Positions 1 to 11,507 of a stretch of 64,000 nt of DNA are shown here, piece after piece. The position numbers and the translations under genes were made by a program. Each line of letters starts with the position of its first letter. The stretch's first letter is position 1. This DNA is from Siphonodentalium dalli (lineage: Eukaryota > Mollusca > Scaphopoda > Gadilida > Siphonodentaliidae): contig CP136068.1 in the NCBI GenBank assembly GCA_032622095.1, forward strand, positions 130,147,989 through 130,211,988, read 5' to 3'. The notes below the pieces were generated by a model that saw only the letters and a list, made by a program, of their open reading frames with translations, was not told where the DNA came from and did not search any database.

Positions 1-91
1 CCAGCTTATTCTCGATTGATAATCTGGGACTCTTTGTCTCTGTCTCTTTCCCACACTATCTCCCTCTGTCTGAATGTCCATCCGTATGTCG

Positions 92-124
<33 letters not shown>

Positions 125-335
125 CTGTATACATATATATACTGTATACATATATATGTGTGTGTGTATCTCCCGTTCTTTCATTAGCCACTGGTCATTC
201 GAAAGGCGGCGCATGTGCATACCAGTCGTCTTGACTCAGTTCCTGAATGTAAATCCGGGTTATTCTCGATCGATAATCTGGGACTCGGGTCTATGTCTCT
301 CTCTCTCTCCCTCTGTCTGTCTCTCTCTTTAACCC
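1..335. repeat. Two direct copies of a CT-rich dispersed repeat
   Basis: The phrase TTATTCTCGATTGATAATC with GGGACTC occurs near position 6 and again near 260, each time followed by a CT-rich tract. The first tract passes into a TA dinucleotide run at about 103-160. An inverted third copy lies at about 2,056-2,215. The open frames on both strands here are by-products of CT/TA simple sequence. The family is not recognised; it may be a short retroposon end or satellite-like sequence. Confidence 0.6.
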
Positions 336-1489
336 CTGATTAGGGGTGCCATGATTAATCGTATAATCGATGAACCATTGATAAAGCCAATAATCGATTA
401 CCATTTCCATCATTGATTAATCTGCGTTATTTATATCGGACATCAGAAGATGCCGGGTATTATTGAATATCGTGTTTATTTTACACAGTTCAATCTACAA
501 CCGAGTTATTTAAACATCCTTTGATCGCGTACCAAAGAGATTCCAATAACATGAGAACTACTGATATATGTTGCAAACAGTCGGCTGCGGGTCATTTGAT
601 GATGCGACATGGTTTCTCGTCGGGTCGTTGTATAATCAACAAATTGGCGGCACTGCAGATTTGAACACATTGTGACATCGTTGTATATTTTAATATACTT
701 GAAAGGTGGCAATATGCCTTTGAAATGTGCCGACTGTCACCTTGTTCAATGAACTGAATGCACTCGCCCTTGAATCTGATTGGACCAATGGGTAGTTGAT
801 AGACATTCTCTCTAAAACCAGGGAACCAATACATAATTATATATGGCATTTTAATCAGTGATGTTCTCCGCAATTGCATTGCGAGTGCACTTTGTTTGTA
901 TAAGTACAAATGTATGTATACTTAGAAGTTACTAGTAAAGACTATCGCATATCGCGTGGTGAATGCTGAATGAAACAGACTATTATCAAATACTTAGGTT
1001 GTTCTGAGTGACTGAGTCGTGCAATTTGCAAGTGGGGGCACACATTTGTGATTGTTAATTACCACACTCTGGAAGTTTATTACTAGTTTCAAAACATTTG
1101 TTTCCTTTCTTTAGGAACCGCCGGCGGTCCATCGTTCATTCCTACTTTTGTATTGTTTGTATATGTGGCTAATCCTAAAACTGAAATTAATTGCTACATT
1201 CCTCTAATGAACTCACAAATATTATAACCATAACATCGCCGAGAACTGTGCTGGTATTGAATACATTGTGCTCATTAGTCATTAACAGTGGCTTATGATG
1301 CACTTTATTAACATAAAAATTACATCAGCCAATGCCTCAAATGACCAGCGACAGTGCAGTTATTGAGATAATCAGCACCCAGGCAATAGGCCATATTACG
1401 GTATACTTCCACTGATGTTATTAATATTGGGTACGATTAATCGATTATAGTTGATTATTCATGACCGATTATCGATTATCAAAATCAAT
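336..1489. other. Intergenic sequence, no gene recognised
   Basis: I see no convincing coding sequence. Two small clusters of ATCGATTA-like words (about 350-420 and 1,430-1,490) are self-complementary and AT-rich. The minus-strand open frame at 592-909 has no recognisable motif and no start or splice context, so I do not call it a gene. Confidence 0.5.
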
Positions 1490-1985
1490 GCTAAATTCAA
1501 TTTGAGCCGAGGTTGATAAATTATGTACAAAATAGAACGAGTTTGAGATACCTTTTATCACATGATCAAATAAATGCCAAGCAACGCGAAGTATTCATCG
1601 AAAACAACAATCATAAACTTCAGCAATCGCAAGTCATTTAAATAATAGTGTGACGTCATCGCACTCGCTAATATTACAGGTCTTACCAATAATTATGAAG
1701 CTGGTTTTGTGGGTCAATTATGTGATAAATATATTTATCACATAATTTGGCCATAAAAGCAGTTTCATAATTATCGGTAATAGACACGTTTAATATCAGC
1801 GCGTACGATGACGTCACAGCGTTCTTCAAATAACTTGCAATCGCTGTAGTTTATGATTGTTGTTTTCGATGAATATTTCGCATTGCTTCGGGTTTATTTG
1901 TTCATGTGAATAAAGGTATCTCACACTCGTCCTATTTTATACGTAATTTATCAACCTCTAAATTATATTTGAGCCTCGGTAAACC
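1490..1985. repeat. Foldback (long palindrome), about 0.5 kb
   Basis: The left half, from TTTGAGCCGAGG near 1,501, is mirrored by the right half ending CCTCGG near 1,980. Shared internal blocks include GATAAATTA, AAAATAG, GAGATACCTTT, the AACAACAATCATAAACT block and the TGACGTCA block. The axis is at about 1,733 inside TGATAAATATATTTATCA. A partial third copy of the outer end (1,986-2,048) follows directly. The arms are diverged, so this is an old foldback or MITE. No transposase is present and no target duplication is resolved. Confidence 0.7.
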
Positions 1986-2055
1986 TCGGCTCAATTCGAA
2001 TTTAGTGAACTCGGTTGATAAATTCCGTATAAAATAGAAACTCATGTGAGATCCT

Positions 2056-2215
2056 CTATATATATATAGAGATATATAGAGAGAGAGAGAGAGACAGACA
2101 GACAGATGGAGGGAGATAGAGTGGGGAAAGAGAGTACAGACTCGAGTCCCAGATTATCAATCAAGAATAAGCCAGATTTGATTCCCGGATTTGAACCAAT
2201 TAAGTTGATTGGAGA
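2056..2215 (-). repeat. Inverted copy of the CT-rich dispersed repeat
   Basis: GA-rich sequence followed by GAGTCCCAGATTATCAATCA and AGAATAAGCCAG is the reverse complement of the repeat at 1-120. Together they bracket the first 2.2 kb as a loose inverted pair. Confidence 0.6.
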
Positions 2216-2224
2216 GACTCGAGA

Positions 2225-2430
2225 GAGAGGAGACAGAGAGACTGTTTGATTGAGACACAGCGAGCGAATTGCTCGCGTTTCATCCTGGTTGTTGTCACAT
2301 TGCTACTACATCAGATGTTCAAATATGAATGTTATGTTGAGATCTCGAGATAATATCTCTAGATATCTCGAGATCATATCTCAAGATAATTTTTGTATCG
2401 AGTGTGTGGCAAATCAGCCACCATACTAAA
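2225..2430. repeat. Dispersed repeat with palindromic minisatellite, copy 1
   Basis: The element reads GAGCGAATTGCTCGCG, then TTGTTGTCACATTGC, CATCAGATGTTCAAATATG, a short self-complementary tract built from GAGATCTCGAGATAATATC-like words, and ends with TGTGGCAAATCAGCCACCAT. The last block can form a GTGGC/GCCAC hairpin. The same order recurs at 3,990-4,262, so this is one repeat family. Confidence 0.65.
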
Positions 2431-3989
2431 AAAAACATTTAACTGTTGGCTAAAAAAACATTCACTCTTCATTAAATTTTGGTTGGAAAATGAAACTATA
2501 ATATAACAACAATTTCAACCTATATTATGTTTCAAACTGCCAATGACATCATGAAGGCAAGAAATGTTACTATGTTTTATTATTTCCAACGTACCGGTAT
2601 GCTATCATTAGAATTCAATTGACATGTTTGTATTCAGTCCGTGATACTGATAGCACGTGCGATCGACTGTCATTGTCAACAAAAGCATGTGATCCGTTAA
2701 ATTGACAATGGAAGTAGGTCGAAACAAAATAAATGATGCAAAAGTAATTCTAACCCCTGTGCCACTGATAGTAGAGTGCAATATTGCAAGCATTAATTGG
2801 TGCACGCGGAAGTTTCAGACACTCAGTAGCGTGTCAGTGACCTTCAATCAATTCCGGCCTTTGAAGTTTTCTCTGATCTTCCGACAAAAGCATGTGGGCA
2901 GTCACTGTGTATCCAGGCAGGATAGTTCAAAGCAATGACGTCACTGAATCAGTGAATCTGTCATCTGATTGACACCCCTCAGGCTCGGTATTATTTCGTG
3001 TTGAAATTAGTGTCCGCATTCATGATACCGACGAATAGTTCAAATACTGAATAGGACTGTGAGTCTGTGACCTAACTGACCTTTCTTTTAGTTTATTACT
3101 TTCTAGTCTTTATTTAGAATTCATTAGGCCAAAAAAAAAAATGGTTTTGTTTCATGGGCATCAGCACGTCGACTTTTAACACCCGCGTCGGTGCTTTTCA
3201 GTTTTTACCTTGAATTTACCTTGGTCACCACGAAAATAGGTAACAACAAATACAACTCGCGATTTTACATCAAGTAAAGTTTTAATATTCTGTCTTGTTT
3301 ATTACCTATGTAAAGGTGTCATACAACTGGATTCAGAGTGTAACTGTAAGTATTCCACAAACAAATCCGTGAAATTGCCGGAAAAGGAGAGTTTATTTAT
3401 ATACGGTTGGTTGGTTGGTGTGTCTGTGAAGTTCTTTAAACATTAAAGGAGACTTCGCTCTGTTAAGTAGGTCCCTGAATGGCTGATGCAATTGAGCCCA
3501 CAAAGCTTATTCCACTTGATTCTTGAGTACTGTTTTCAAAAAAGTATTCATCGATCGATTGGTTGTTTAAAAAGTTGGAATCAATTTTCTGGATGAAATG
3601 TTACATGACAAAAAGCGACATAACACTCAATTTCATACATTTGAGCTGGGCCATGTACCAGAATAGTAACCTAAATCACGCGCTACCTGTTTGGAACTCT
3701 AAAATACTTCTATATTTGCAAATTTGGTATTGAAAACATCAAATGACTTTAAGTTTACAATAAATGTTCCGGTTCCGATTCTCAAAGTTATTTTTTGTTG
3801 TTGTCATCACCATCACCGGAAATGAAACCGAAACTGAATTAAAAACCGAATGCAAAAATTTAAAGAAGTATTCACTCAAATTGTTCCTATAAAATGCTTA
3901 TATCAATTTCAATTGTTGACAACAATCAAACACTGAGATAGTGGTCATGCATACAGGTGGACCAAGAAGCTACACTTTATGACATTATA
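2431..3989. other. Intergenic sequence, no gene recognised
   Basis: No coding or RNA feature can be supported. The short open frames at 2,608-2,938 overlap on opposite strands and lack recognisable motifs. An A run lies at about 3,131-3,141. Confidence 0.5.
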
Positions 3990-4262
3990 TAAAGGGGACA
4001 GAGAGCGACTTGTTCGCGTTCCATCTTGGTTGTTGTCACATTGCCACTACATCAGATGTTCAAATATGCATGTTATGTCGAGATAATATTAAGTCGAGAT
4101 CTCGAGATAATATGTCGAGATCTCGAGATATTATCTCGAGATCTCGAGATAATTATGTCGAGATCTTGAGATAACATCTCGAGATCTCGAGATAACATCT
4201 CGAGATCTCGAGATAATATATGTATTGCGATATGAGTATGTGGCAAATCAGCCACCATATTT
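3990..4262. repeat. Dispersed repeat with palindromic minisatellite, copy 2
   Basis: Same order as the copy at 2,225-2,430, but the central self-complementary tract is expanded. From about 4,077 to 4,223 it holds roughly seven units of AGATCTCGAGATAA-type sequence, each itself nearly palindromic. It ends in the same TGTGGCAAATCAGCCACCAT hairpin block. The 61-codon minus-strand frame (SRSRDNISRSRHI pattern) is a by-product. Confidence 0.7.
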
Positions 4263-4900
4263 TATCAATACCCATACTACTCATTTTACAAATGTCCAAA
4301 CATATGCTGATCACGGCAAATAAGCGATCCCCCTAGCCTGCCATTCACAAATTTCACTTGCTCATTCCCCATCACGAGAGCCAGCAAAAGAACAGTGAAT
4401 GCCTGTTTTTGAATATCGCTAAATGTCGTGAATAAGGTCATTATTTCAGCTACTATTTCTCACCTAGGTTTGTCCCTGGAGCATGGCATAATGTCGACAT
4501 AATTAGTCTGAGAGTAGTCCGTTAGAAATTAGCGGTTAAGTTAACCGGTTAAAATCCGGCTAACCCCAATGGTTAACCGGTTAGAAAAATGGGTCACCCG
4601 TTTCAGCTCTAATATTTTGTTGACCTACTTTCCTCCGATGCGTTTCCACTGTCCGTCAGAAAAATTGAATTACCGTCAGAACTCGCCACAAATTGCACAT
4701 GATCTCCAACACATATTCATTCTCAAGTATCACAGTTACTGGACATAAAGTCCCAAAAATAAGGTTTTTATCGAGTTTATAAATCGGTGTCCCTATAAAG
4801 GCTAAAGAAAAAGTAATGTATCTATCATCAATTGATGCATGGCCCAACAAACATATCTCAAATAAAAGCACTAAACGCAAAATACCGGCCATAATGTCGC
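4263..4900. other. Intergenic sequence with AACCGGTT cluster
   Basis: Around 4,530-4,600 the words TTAACCGG and AACCGGTT recur and are self-complementary. A 78-codon minus-strand frame (4,656-4,892) begins with a hydrophobic, signal-like stretch. A related block lies in inverted orientation at about 8,192-8,250 (TAAACTCGATAAAACCTTAT and following), so this is probably dispersed repeat sequence and I do not call a gene. Confidence 0.4.
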
Positions 4901-5176
4901 TTGTTTCCTATAAATAACATACTCACCTACAACTATGCAGCAATAAAATTAATTCCGGACGCCAAATTAACAGAGTTTAAAAAGCATTTTTTCACCATTA
5001 TCGGCCAGGGACTCGACACCATCCATGAATTCTTAATCGAAACTATTAAATCAGATACAGAAATAATTTCAAATAAACTGGCAAATGAAAAATGCGAACC
5101 CACTAAAACGGAACAATTAGGAGATCGCAATTTTTCGTTTTGGACGTCGGAAGGAAAAGTGAATCTACTATTTTAA
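4901..5176 (+). CDS. Exon-like open frame, function unknown
   Basis: An open frame of about 91 codons ends in TAA at 5,174-5,176. Its residues look more protein-like than the surrounding frames: mixed hydrophobic and charged, with few simple repeats. There is no clear ATG. An acceptor-like ACTATGCAG lies just inside it (about 4,931-4,939), so it could be a terminal exon starting near 4,940. I do not recognise the family. It may equally be a chance frame or a fragment of a mobile element. Confidence 0.2.
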   Translation: MFPINNILTYNYAAIKLIPDAKLTEFKKHFFTIIGQGLDTIHEFLIETIKSDTEIISNKLANEKCEPTKTEQLGDRNFSFWTSEGKVNLLF

Positions 5177-5680
5177 TTTTTAGTTTGCAATTTGATTTAG
5201 CAGGAATCGTTATGTGAAAACGTATGCGAAAATATTATATTAAGCGTGACATATAGGCCTTATAGGCCGGGTGTTTACTGTACCGGTATACTGTTCTTTA
5301 ATTAATATTATATTTTGTATTATGTATACACATGTCACGGAAATAAATAAATGATATCTCTCTCATATGGCCAGAAACATGATTATCTCACTAGTAGTTT
5401 GTGAATTATTACAACAAATTATTCAAAAGTTGTTGTTTTGTAGTTTAATAGGTGTTGGCTAAAGAATTAGATGAGATTATGCATGGTCATCATCAAATAA
5501 AGCGTAAACAAATCCCCATTTTAGGCCTATTAATATTATATGCTATGTGGTTGACCTTTTTGTCTTTCCTCAGTTTGTTGGTTTAGGTAAACCGACATAG
5601 ATGTTATAACCATTACTATATAGTATATATACTCCCATTAATACTTAGAAGATTATTAAAGTCTAATGTTGGCAGACTTT
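5177..5680. other. Intergenic sequence, nothing recognised
   Basis: AT-rich sequence with no supported gene, repeat boundary or RNA. Confidence 0.4.
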
Positions 5681-7480
5681 TATTCAAGCTATTCGTCCGT
5701 CTGTCTGTCCGTAGACACTTTACGAGTAATGCGATAACTCAAACATTTTCTATCCGATCGAAACCAAATTTTGTATATGGGTTTCTCAGCCCAAAATACA
5801 GATCGAGTTCGAATTTGGGTTTGATCCCAGATTTTGTTACAGAGTTATGGCCCTTTTTCAACTTAGAATTCACGCATTCTGCCATAACTCAAACATTTTT
5901 TATCTGATTGGAACCAAGTTTCACAGCCCAAAATACAGATCGAGTTCGAATATGGGTTTGATCCGATTAATTTTAAAGGAGTTATGACCCTTTTTTCGAA
6001 AATAAAATAAATTTAAAAAAAATCCGATGCTCTAACCGAAATATTTTTTTGTCCGATTGTGTTCATATTTGATATGTAGGTTTATGATGACACACCCCTC
6101 ACCTGTATAGTTTTTGGTATTGATTGGTTGATCAGTTTAGAAAATAATTAACCCTTTACACACATGCTATCCAATGCAATAAGTTGAACATATTTCTTCT
6201 GATCTGCCTCATATTTCTTACCTAGGTTTTTCTTAGCACGTTCTTCATCTGTATGGTTTTTGGTATTGTTTAATTAACCTTTTTCACTCTTATGTTTACT
6301 TAGAATTCACCCAAGCTGCTATGACTCAAAACATTTTTCATCTGATCAACACAAAATTTGGTATATGAATTTATCACCCATAAATACAGATCGAGTTCGA
6401 ATATGGGTTTGATCCGATATATTTTAACAGAGTTATGACCCTTTATAATTCAAGTAATTTCTGCTGGGAATTTGAAGAGAACATATATCCCACAGCAATG
6501 TGTGTTATTGAAATGAGTTAATTATCACTATGACATTAGATACTACATGCTATAAAGCATGATAGTGGTACCACTGGCTGGCTGGACTTGTTATCATAAT
6601 TATGTCAAACTGTGATTGATTACTCACTCTCTGGTGGAGTTCTGCTTTCTGTGCAATATGAAGTTAACCCCTTTGTTGAAACAGGTTTATTACATTAGCT
6701 ATATGCACACACTATATGACACCTATTCTAAAATAATAAATTGGAATAGTCCATTGTTACTTTGTAGTGTTGTTTTACAGACATTGTTCTTTACAAACAC
6801 TGTTGTCTTATCTTAGACAAAAATTTATCCACACATTCCTTAGTTCCATAACATGATGTCATTGAAAATGATTAACCCTCTCCACACATCATATGGTTTT
6901 GATGCTTTTCATTTAATCATTCTCCTATGTTATGTCCAGGTTGATGGTGATCCACTTTTGATTTGCATGGATTTGGGATTAAAATTAAACCATTCCTTAG
7001 ACACATATTATGCGATAGACAGATATAATATTATCCCTTTCACTTTGAGCCAGGTTCAGTAAGGGTTTCAATACATCACCAATTGAATATTCATCATTAG
7101 AGGAAATGTCTTATTTTGAAATTCCCTCAATTGCATTTGGGCTCCAGGATAATATTAATGGTGCTGGTATTCTTGAGACTGACTTATTGTATGGGGTTCT
7201 AAATCCAATGACATGCTTTTCATAGACTATTTTGTGTTTATCAGTTCATTAGTTTGGGTAAGATTAACCCCATTCTATCCGATTTGATAACTCAAATATT
7301 TCCATTGATTATGTTTATAGTTCTTGGCATAGTTGACGATAACACACCCCTAACCTGCATAGTGAGGGTCATTTGGTTTATTTGCTTAAAAATATTAACA
7401 TCCTCCACCAATCCTGTTGACACAATGTGATAACTAAATATTTTTCACACGATCACTATATAAAGTGTGAATTGTTGAAA
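5681..7480. repeat. Degenerate tandem array of an invertebrate-type dispersed repeat
   Basis: Blocks of the kind ATAACTCAAACATTTT, GAACCAA, CAGATCGAGTTCGAAT, GGGTTTGATCC, AGAGTTATGGCCC recur at about 5,731, 5,881 and 6,321. Flanking text such as ACACCCCTCACCTG and TTTTTGGTATTG recurs at about 6,092, 6,239 and 7,340. The units are strongly diverged. No protein frame is shared among copies, so this is non-coding repeat DNA. Confidence 0.6.
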
Positions 7481-8470
7481 CTTTTGCACTCATGAAAAGG
7501 TTGGTGTAAGGATTTATAAAATTTATAAAAATAGCTAATCGCTATCGCCAAGGTATGGGTTAAACATCTGCCGATCGTGATCGGCCTCTCGTTAATAATA
7601 GGCCTACAGGGTGGCATCAGGATTTCACAACATGTCAATTATAGTGTTAATTACCATGGCATATTGCTGCAAACATTTACAACAGTGGACTTCTTTATAG
7701 GGATACTCTTGGGCTCCAAATAAACATGCATGCACATTTATTATTTTCTTTGGTAATATCTCCCCTGCATAAGTTGCTTATTTGGGTCTGCACGTTTATT
7801 AATTTTGAGGCTATAAAAATTTAAATCAGCACAAACTCTAGATTTCTATATGACTCTCATATCAAAATGGTGAGCTTACAGGTATAACTTTATGCATGTA
7901 CATGTATTATGGCATACATGTGAATATTTAAATATTGAATAAAACACCACATGACACATACTATGTAAGTATGTTGATTCCTATACGGTACATTGATACT
8001 TATTCCTATATTAATAATATAAAAATACTTCTTTGTTTAACCATTGTTATTAATATGTTGGATGTTTTGCTCAGACTCAGAGTTCACCCTGCACTATTAT
8101 TTGGGTCTGCACGTTTATTAACTCCCATTCCCAATGGAATTATTTGGCATTTTCGGCCTGCACTTTAGTCTTTTATTTGGAGCCGAGGAGTATTTTATAA
8201 ACTCGATAAAACCTTATTTTTGGGACTTTATCAGTTTATGTCCAGTAACTGTGGTCCCATGCGAATCGTGATGGACTGGTGTGCATGATTACAATTTAAA
8301 TACATATGATATTCATATTTAAGTATGAACACAGAATTTTAAGCCAAATTAAGGACATTTTATTGATTTAAAAAGTGGTTTAACTGTCAGATTGAAATTT
8401 GAATTGAAAATGTCCTTGAATTTTGAAAGTTGAATTGAAATTAGTTTAATGTATTGTAATAATCACAGAA
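7481..8470. other. Intergenic sequence, no gene recognised
   Basis: AT-rich. The block TTGGGTCTGCACGTTTATTA occurs twice (about 7,782 and 8,101), showing a local duplication. The block near 8,192-8,250 is an inverted relative of 4,738-4,790. No coding region is supported. Confidence 0.4.
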
Positions 8471-8577
8471 CAGAAGTTGGAATCACTACCTAATAGTAAT
8501 AGTAAACTAATAGGCTAATGCCTAGAAGTTAGTAGAACTCCAAAAAATGGCATAAAAGTCAGTGATTCCAACTTCTG
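8471..8577. repeat. Short MITE-like hairpin with 17-bp terminal inverted repeats
   Basis: CAGAAGTTGGAATCACT at 8,471-8,487 is exactly inverted at 8,561-8,577 (AGTGATTCCAACTTCTG), separated by 73 bp. The CAG start and length suit a tiny hAT-type MITE. I could not find a matching 8-bp target duplication, so the family is unproven. Confidence 0.55.
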
Positions 8578-8690
8578 TGGTAATAATGACTACATTAATG
8601 TAGGTGTTGCAACTTGCAGTAAATTACACTGATGGCAGCATGCATGCCCGCACATATAATATGTAAACAACTTACATTTGGTTTTGATCG

Positions 8691-8712
8691 TTTTCTTCGA
8701 CGTCGAAGAAAA
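8691..8712. promoter_or_regulatory. Perfect 22-bp palindrome
   Basis: The half-site TTTTCTTCGAC followed by its exact reverse complement makes an uninterrupted dyad around a GACGTC core. It could bind a dimeric factor or be chance. No gene start is visible nearby. Confidence 0.35.
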
Positions 8713-8984
8713 TTCGCCATGACTGTGAGTGTGAATGTGATGACGCCATTGACGGCCGCCTTACTTTCCTTTCTTTGTTGTAGTTTCCCTCGCTGATTTG
8801 TCGAGGCACCGAGACTTAGATGTAAGTCCGTGAAGTCCTAAAGACTCCTATACAATGTCAATAATCATCAATAGGAAATCATCAATAGAATCATTAGTAG
8901 AACACATTCACACGCGTCCGCGAGTTCCTTTAAAGTTCCAGCAAGTGGTTGTTGGCAGCAGACAAAAAAGCGCGGATGCAGTTG

Positions 8985-9195
8985 TTGATATTTATTTTTA
9001 GCTTGTCGTCTGACGTCATCATTTATAGTCCTGAGACGCCGGTGTGCATTCTCTGGATACCCGTTTTGGTGGTGTGTATTCAGAACCTTGCTATTCTATT
9101 TTTAGCTTGTTGTCTGACATAACCAGCTGGTCCGGGGATGTCGGTGTGCTTTCTTTGAATTCCTGTTTTGGAGGTGTGCATTCATAAATCTCAAA
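8985..9195. repeat. Two-copy tandem duplication, unit about 110 bp
   Basis: TATTTTTAGCTTGT, GTCTGAC, CGGTGTGC, TTCT-TGGAT/TGAAT, CCTGTTTTGG and GGTGTG occur in the same order near 8,990-9,080 and 9,103-9,185. The copies are diverged. A smaller three-fold repeat of GATAAAGTTACYCAGGT follows at about 9,296-9,375. Confidence 0.5.
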
Positions 9196-9494
9196 ATCTA
9201 CTATGAATATAGGCCTATAGGCCTATATATATAGTGGCACCAAAGAGTGGGGATCATCAATTGGGGCTGAATAGGTCATTCTCATCGGTTTTCTGTGATA
9301 AAGTTACCCAGGTTCCTGAAATTTTGATAAAGTTACTCAGGTTTGGAGAGAATTGAGATAAAGTTACACAGGCAAATATCACATTATCAACTCGATTTAA
9401 AAGTGACAGAGGGTAATATTGTTTAGTTTTGACAAGTAATAGCCCTTAAAATTATATGACTACCACTAACCCCATACAAATACCACTAGGGTAA

Positions 9495-9720
9495 TGTGGG
9501 GCATAATGCGACACATAAGCACATTAGACCCCATCATGTCACTAAAAACGACGGAAGGGCACACATTATTAAAATAAAAGTTAGATAAATATTTCCACTA
9601 TACATATTAATACTCACACTTGCCTGGGAAGCACCGATTTCTGAACACCACTATACTCCCCATCGACGTACCCAATCCGTCGCATTATGCCCCAGACACG
9701 GGGTATGTAATGCGACACAT
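9495..9720. repeat. Inverted-repeat segment with GGGGCATAATGCGACA termini
   Basis: TGTGGGGCATAATGCGACAC at 9,495-9,514 is inverted at 9,679-9,694 (GTCGCATTATGCCCCA). A further partial copy (GTAATGCGACACAT) lies at about 9,707-9,720, and related words occur near 10,092 and 10,768. It looks like a small non-autonomous transposon or its debris. Confidence 0.45.
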
Positions 9721-11289
9721 TTGACATTACAACATCAGCATATATACCGAACTTAATAAATGCAAGACGGCCTGTAGTTTCTTTTCTTTCGTGGATTGAA
9801 ACAATGTATAAGCGTTATTTCAAGTCATAACAGCAGACCAATGAGACATTTTATTGATTTATATGGCGGGTAAAATAGCACCATAAAGTTTTGATTTCAG
9901 GAAAATGGCCGGGGTAGGGTTAACAATAATTATTTATCTATATCATGTTTTAATGTTTGGGAATGATCGAATATGTTTTTTTATTTCTCTTCTTTGGAAA
10001 TAAGGTTACGATAAGATTTATTTTTCCAGGTTTGATTTGCGATATGCCTAATCATATTTTTTTCTGGTAGGCCTACTGGTTGTACCCGAGTGTCGCATTT
10101 CAACTTCACCAACATCTAACATCATATTATTAGCCATAAATATAAATTATAATATAATTATAATATAAACTAGCTTTCAAATTCCATGTGGGGAATGTCG
10201 ACGGTGGGGAATTGTCCGTTTTTCCCATTAACGAGCCGTTTGGGGACTATGGCAAATGTCCGGGATACCATGTCTTGCCATGCACATCCGATATGAAGTC
10301 ATCATTGCTGTCCATGAATGGGTGTTGTTCCTCCGATTGCCTTAACAGTAATATCACAAATAAATGTATTGAGTGGCATGCCTTCACTGCTCATGCATCA
10401 CCTAGCTTAATATTGCCCGATTCCACTTTTAAAGCTATTGTTGTGGGAGTAGCCTACGTACGGCAAGGCAGAAACCAGCAAAAAACGGCGTGTAAACTTA
10501 ATTGAACCCGATGGTTATCTATATGACCCTGTGAAATAAACAGCACACAAGTTCTCACTTCCATTTGTAAAGAATTGTTATTTTTCTATTAGCAAATAAA
10601 TTTCCAAACTGGCTAGCTGTTAGTATGAAAATTCAAATATGGACAATAAGCTTAAATGTCCATTTCTGTTAAGTTATCGACCATCATACGTAATCATAAA
10701 TAACATAGGGCCTATAGCACGCCTACATTCGTCTATTCAACGTTCCCGGTGTTGTTTTTCATTTTAAAATGCGACACCTGGGAAGTCTTCGTCTATATTG
10801 TTCAGTCTACCACCATTGGCCCATTAATAGCAGCCAGTTGATGCGCCAGGAACGGCAACCGTGATGTATCGTTTTAAACGGACCGTTAATGGCTTGTTTA
10901 CTAATTACAATTAATAATCATTAACGAATTGTCATTGTTTTTATATAGACAATATAGCGTTTAGCGACGACACATACTGTTCAGAATGAATGTTGAGAAT
11001 CCTTTCTGTCAAATGAGGACTTTCATCTTATAACGTCATGACGTCATAGTTGTATTTTGTGTATATGGCTCATATGAGTGGTTTATTTGTGTGTATAATC
11101 TGATACACAGTTCTCGTTTTACCTATCAAATGGGACTCGGTGGATAGCAAGTTATTTTTGTAGAAAATGTCACAATATAGCGTTTCTATGTGATTTTCAA
11201 ATGAGGACCAAGCCTTAGGTCCCCATTTGCTACTCAAGTCCCAATTTGTTGCTGTGTATTCCAGACTAGGTCCTCATTTGGCACATAAA
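9721..11289. other. Intergenic sequence, no gene recognised
   Basis: The plus-strand open frame at 10,188-10,505 (105 codons, six cysteines) has no ATG at its open end and no motif I know. The opposite strand over 10,200-10,400 is also partly open. I leave both uncalled. Confidence 0.4.
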
Positions 11290-11507
11290 ACAAACACACA
11301 CACACATAGAGAGAGAGGGAGAGAGAGAGAGAGAGCGAGAGAGAGAGAGAGCGAGAGCGAGAGAGAGAGAGAGAGACGGGAGAGACGGGAGAGAGAGACG
11401 GGAGAGAGAGAGAGAGAGAGCGGCGTGAGAACGCAGTAGACAGAGACGGGAGACAGAGAGAGAGACGAGAGAGAGAGCGGCGTGAGAACGTAGTAGACAG
11501 AGAAAGG
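11290..11507. repeat. GA-rich microsatellite tract
   Basis: A CA run (11,294-11,305) passes into nearly 200 bp of GA/GAGAGACGG units, including two copies of GAGAGCGGCGTGAGAACG near 11,417 and 11,475. Arg/Glu-rich and Ser/Leu-rich open frames on the two strands are by-products. Confidence 0.85.

Noticed and set aside
2225-2430. Helitron 3' end (hairpin followed by CTAA)
   Set aside because: The second copy lacks CTRR after the same hairpin, and the next base is not T.
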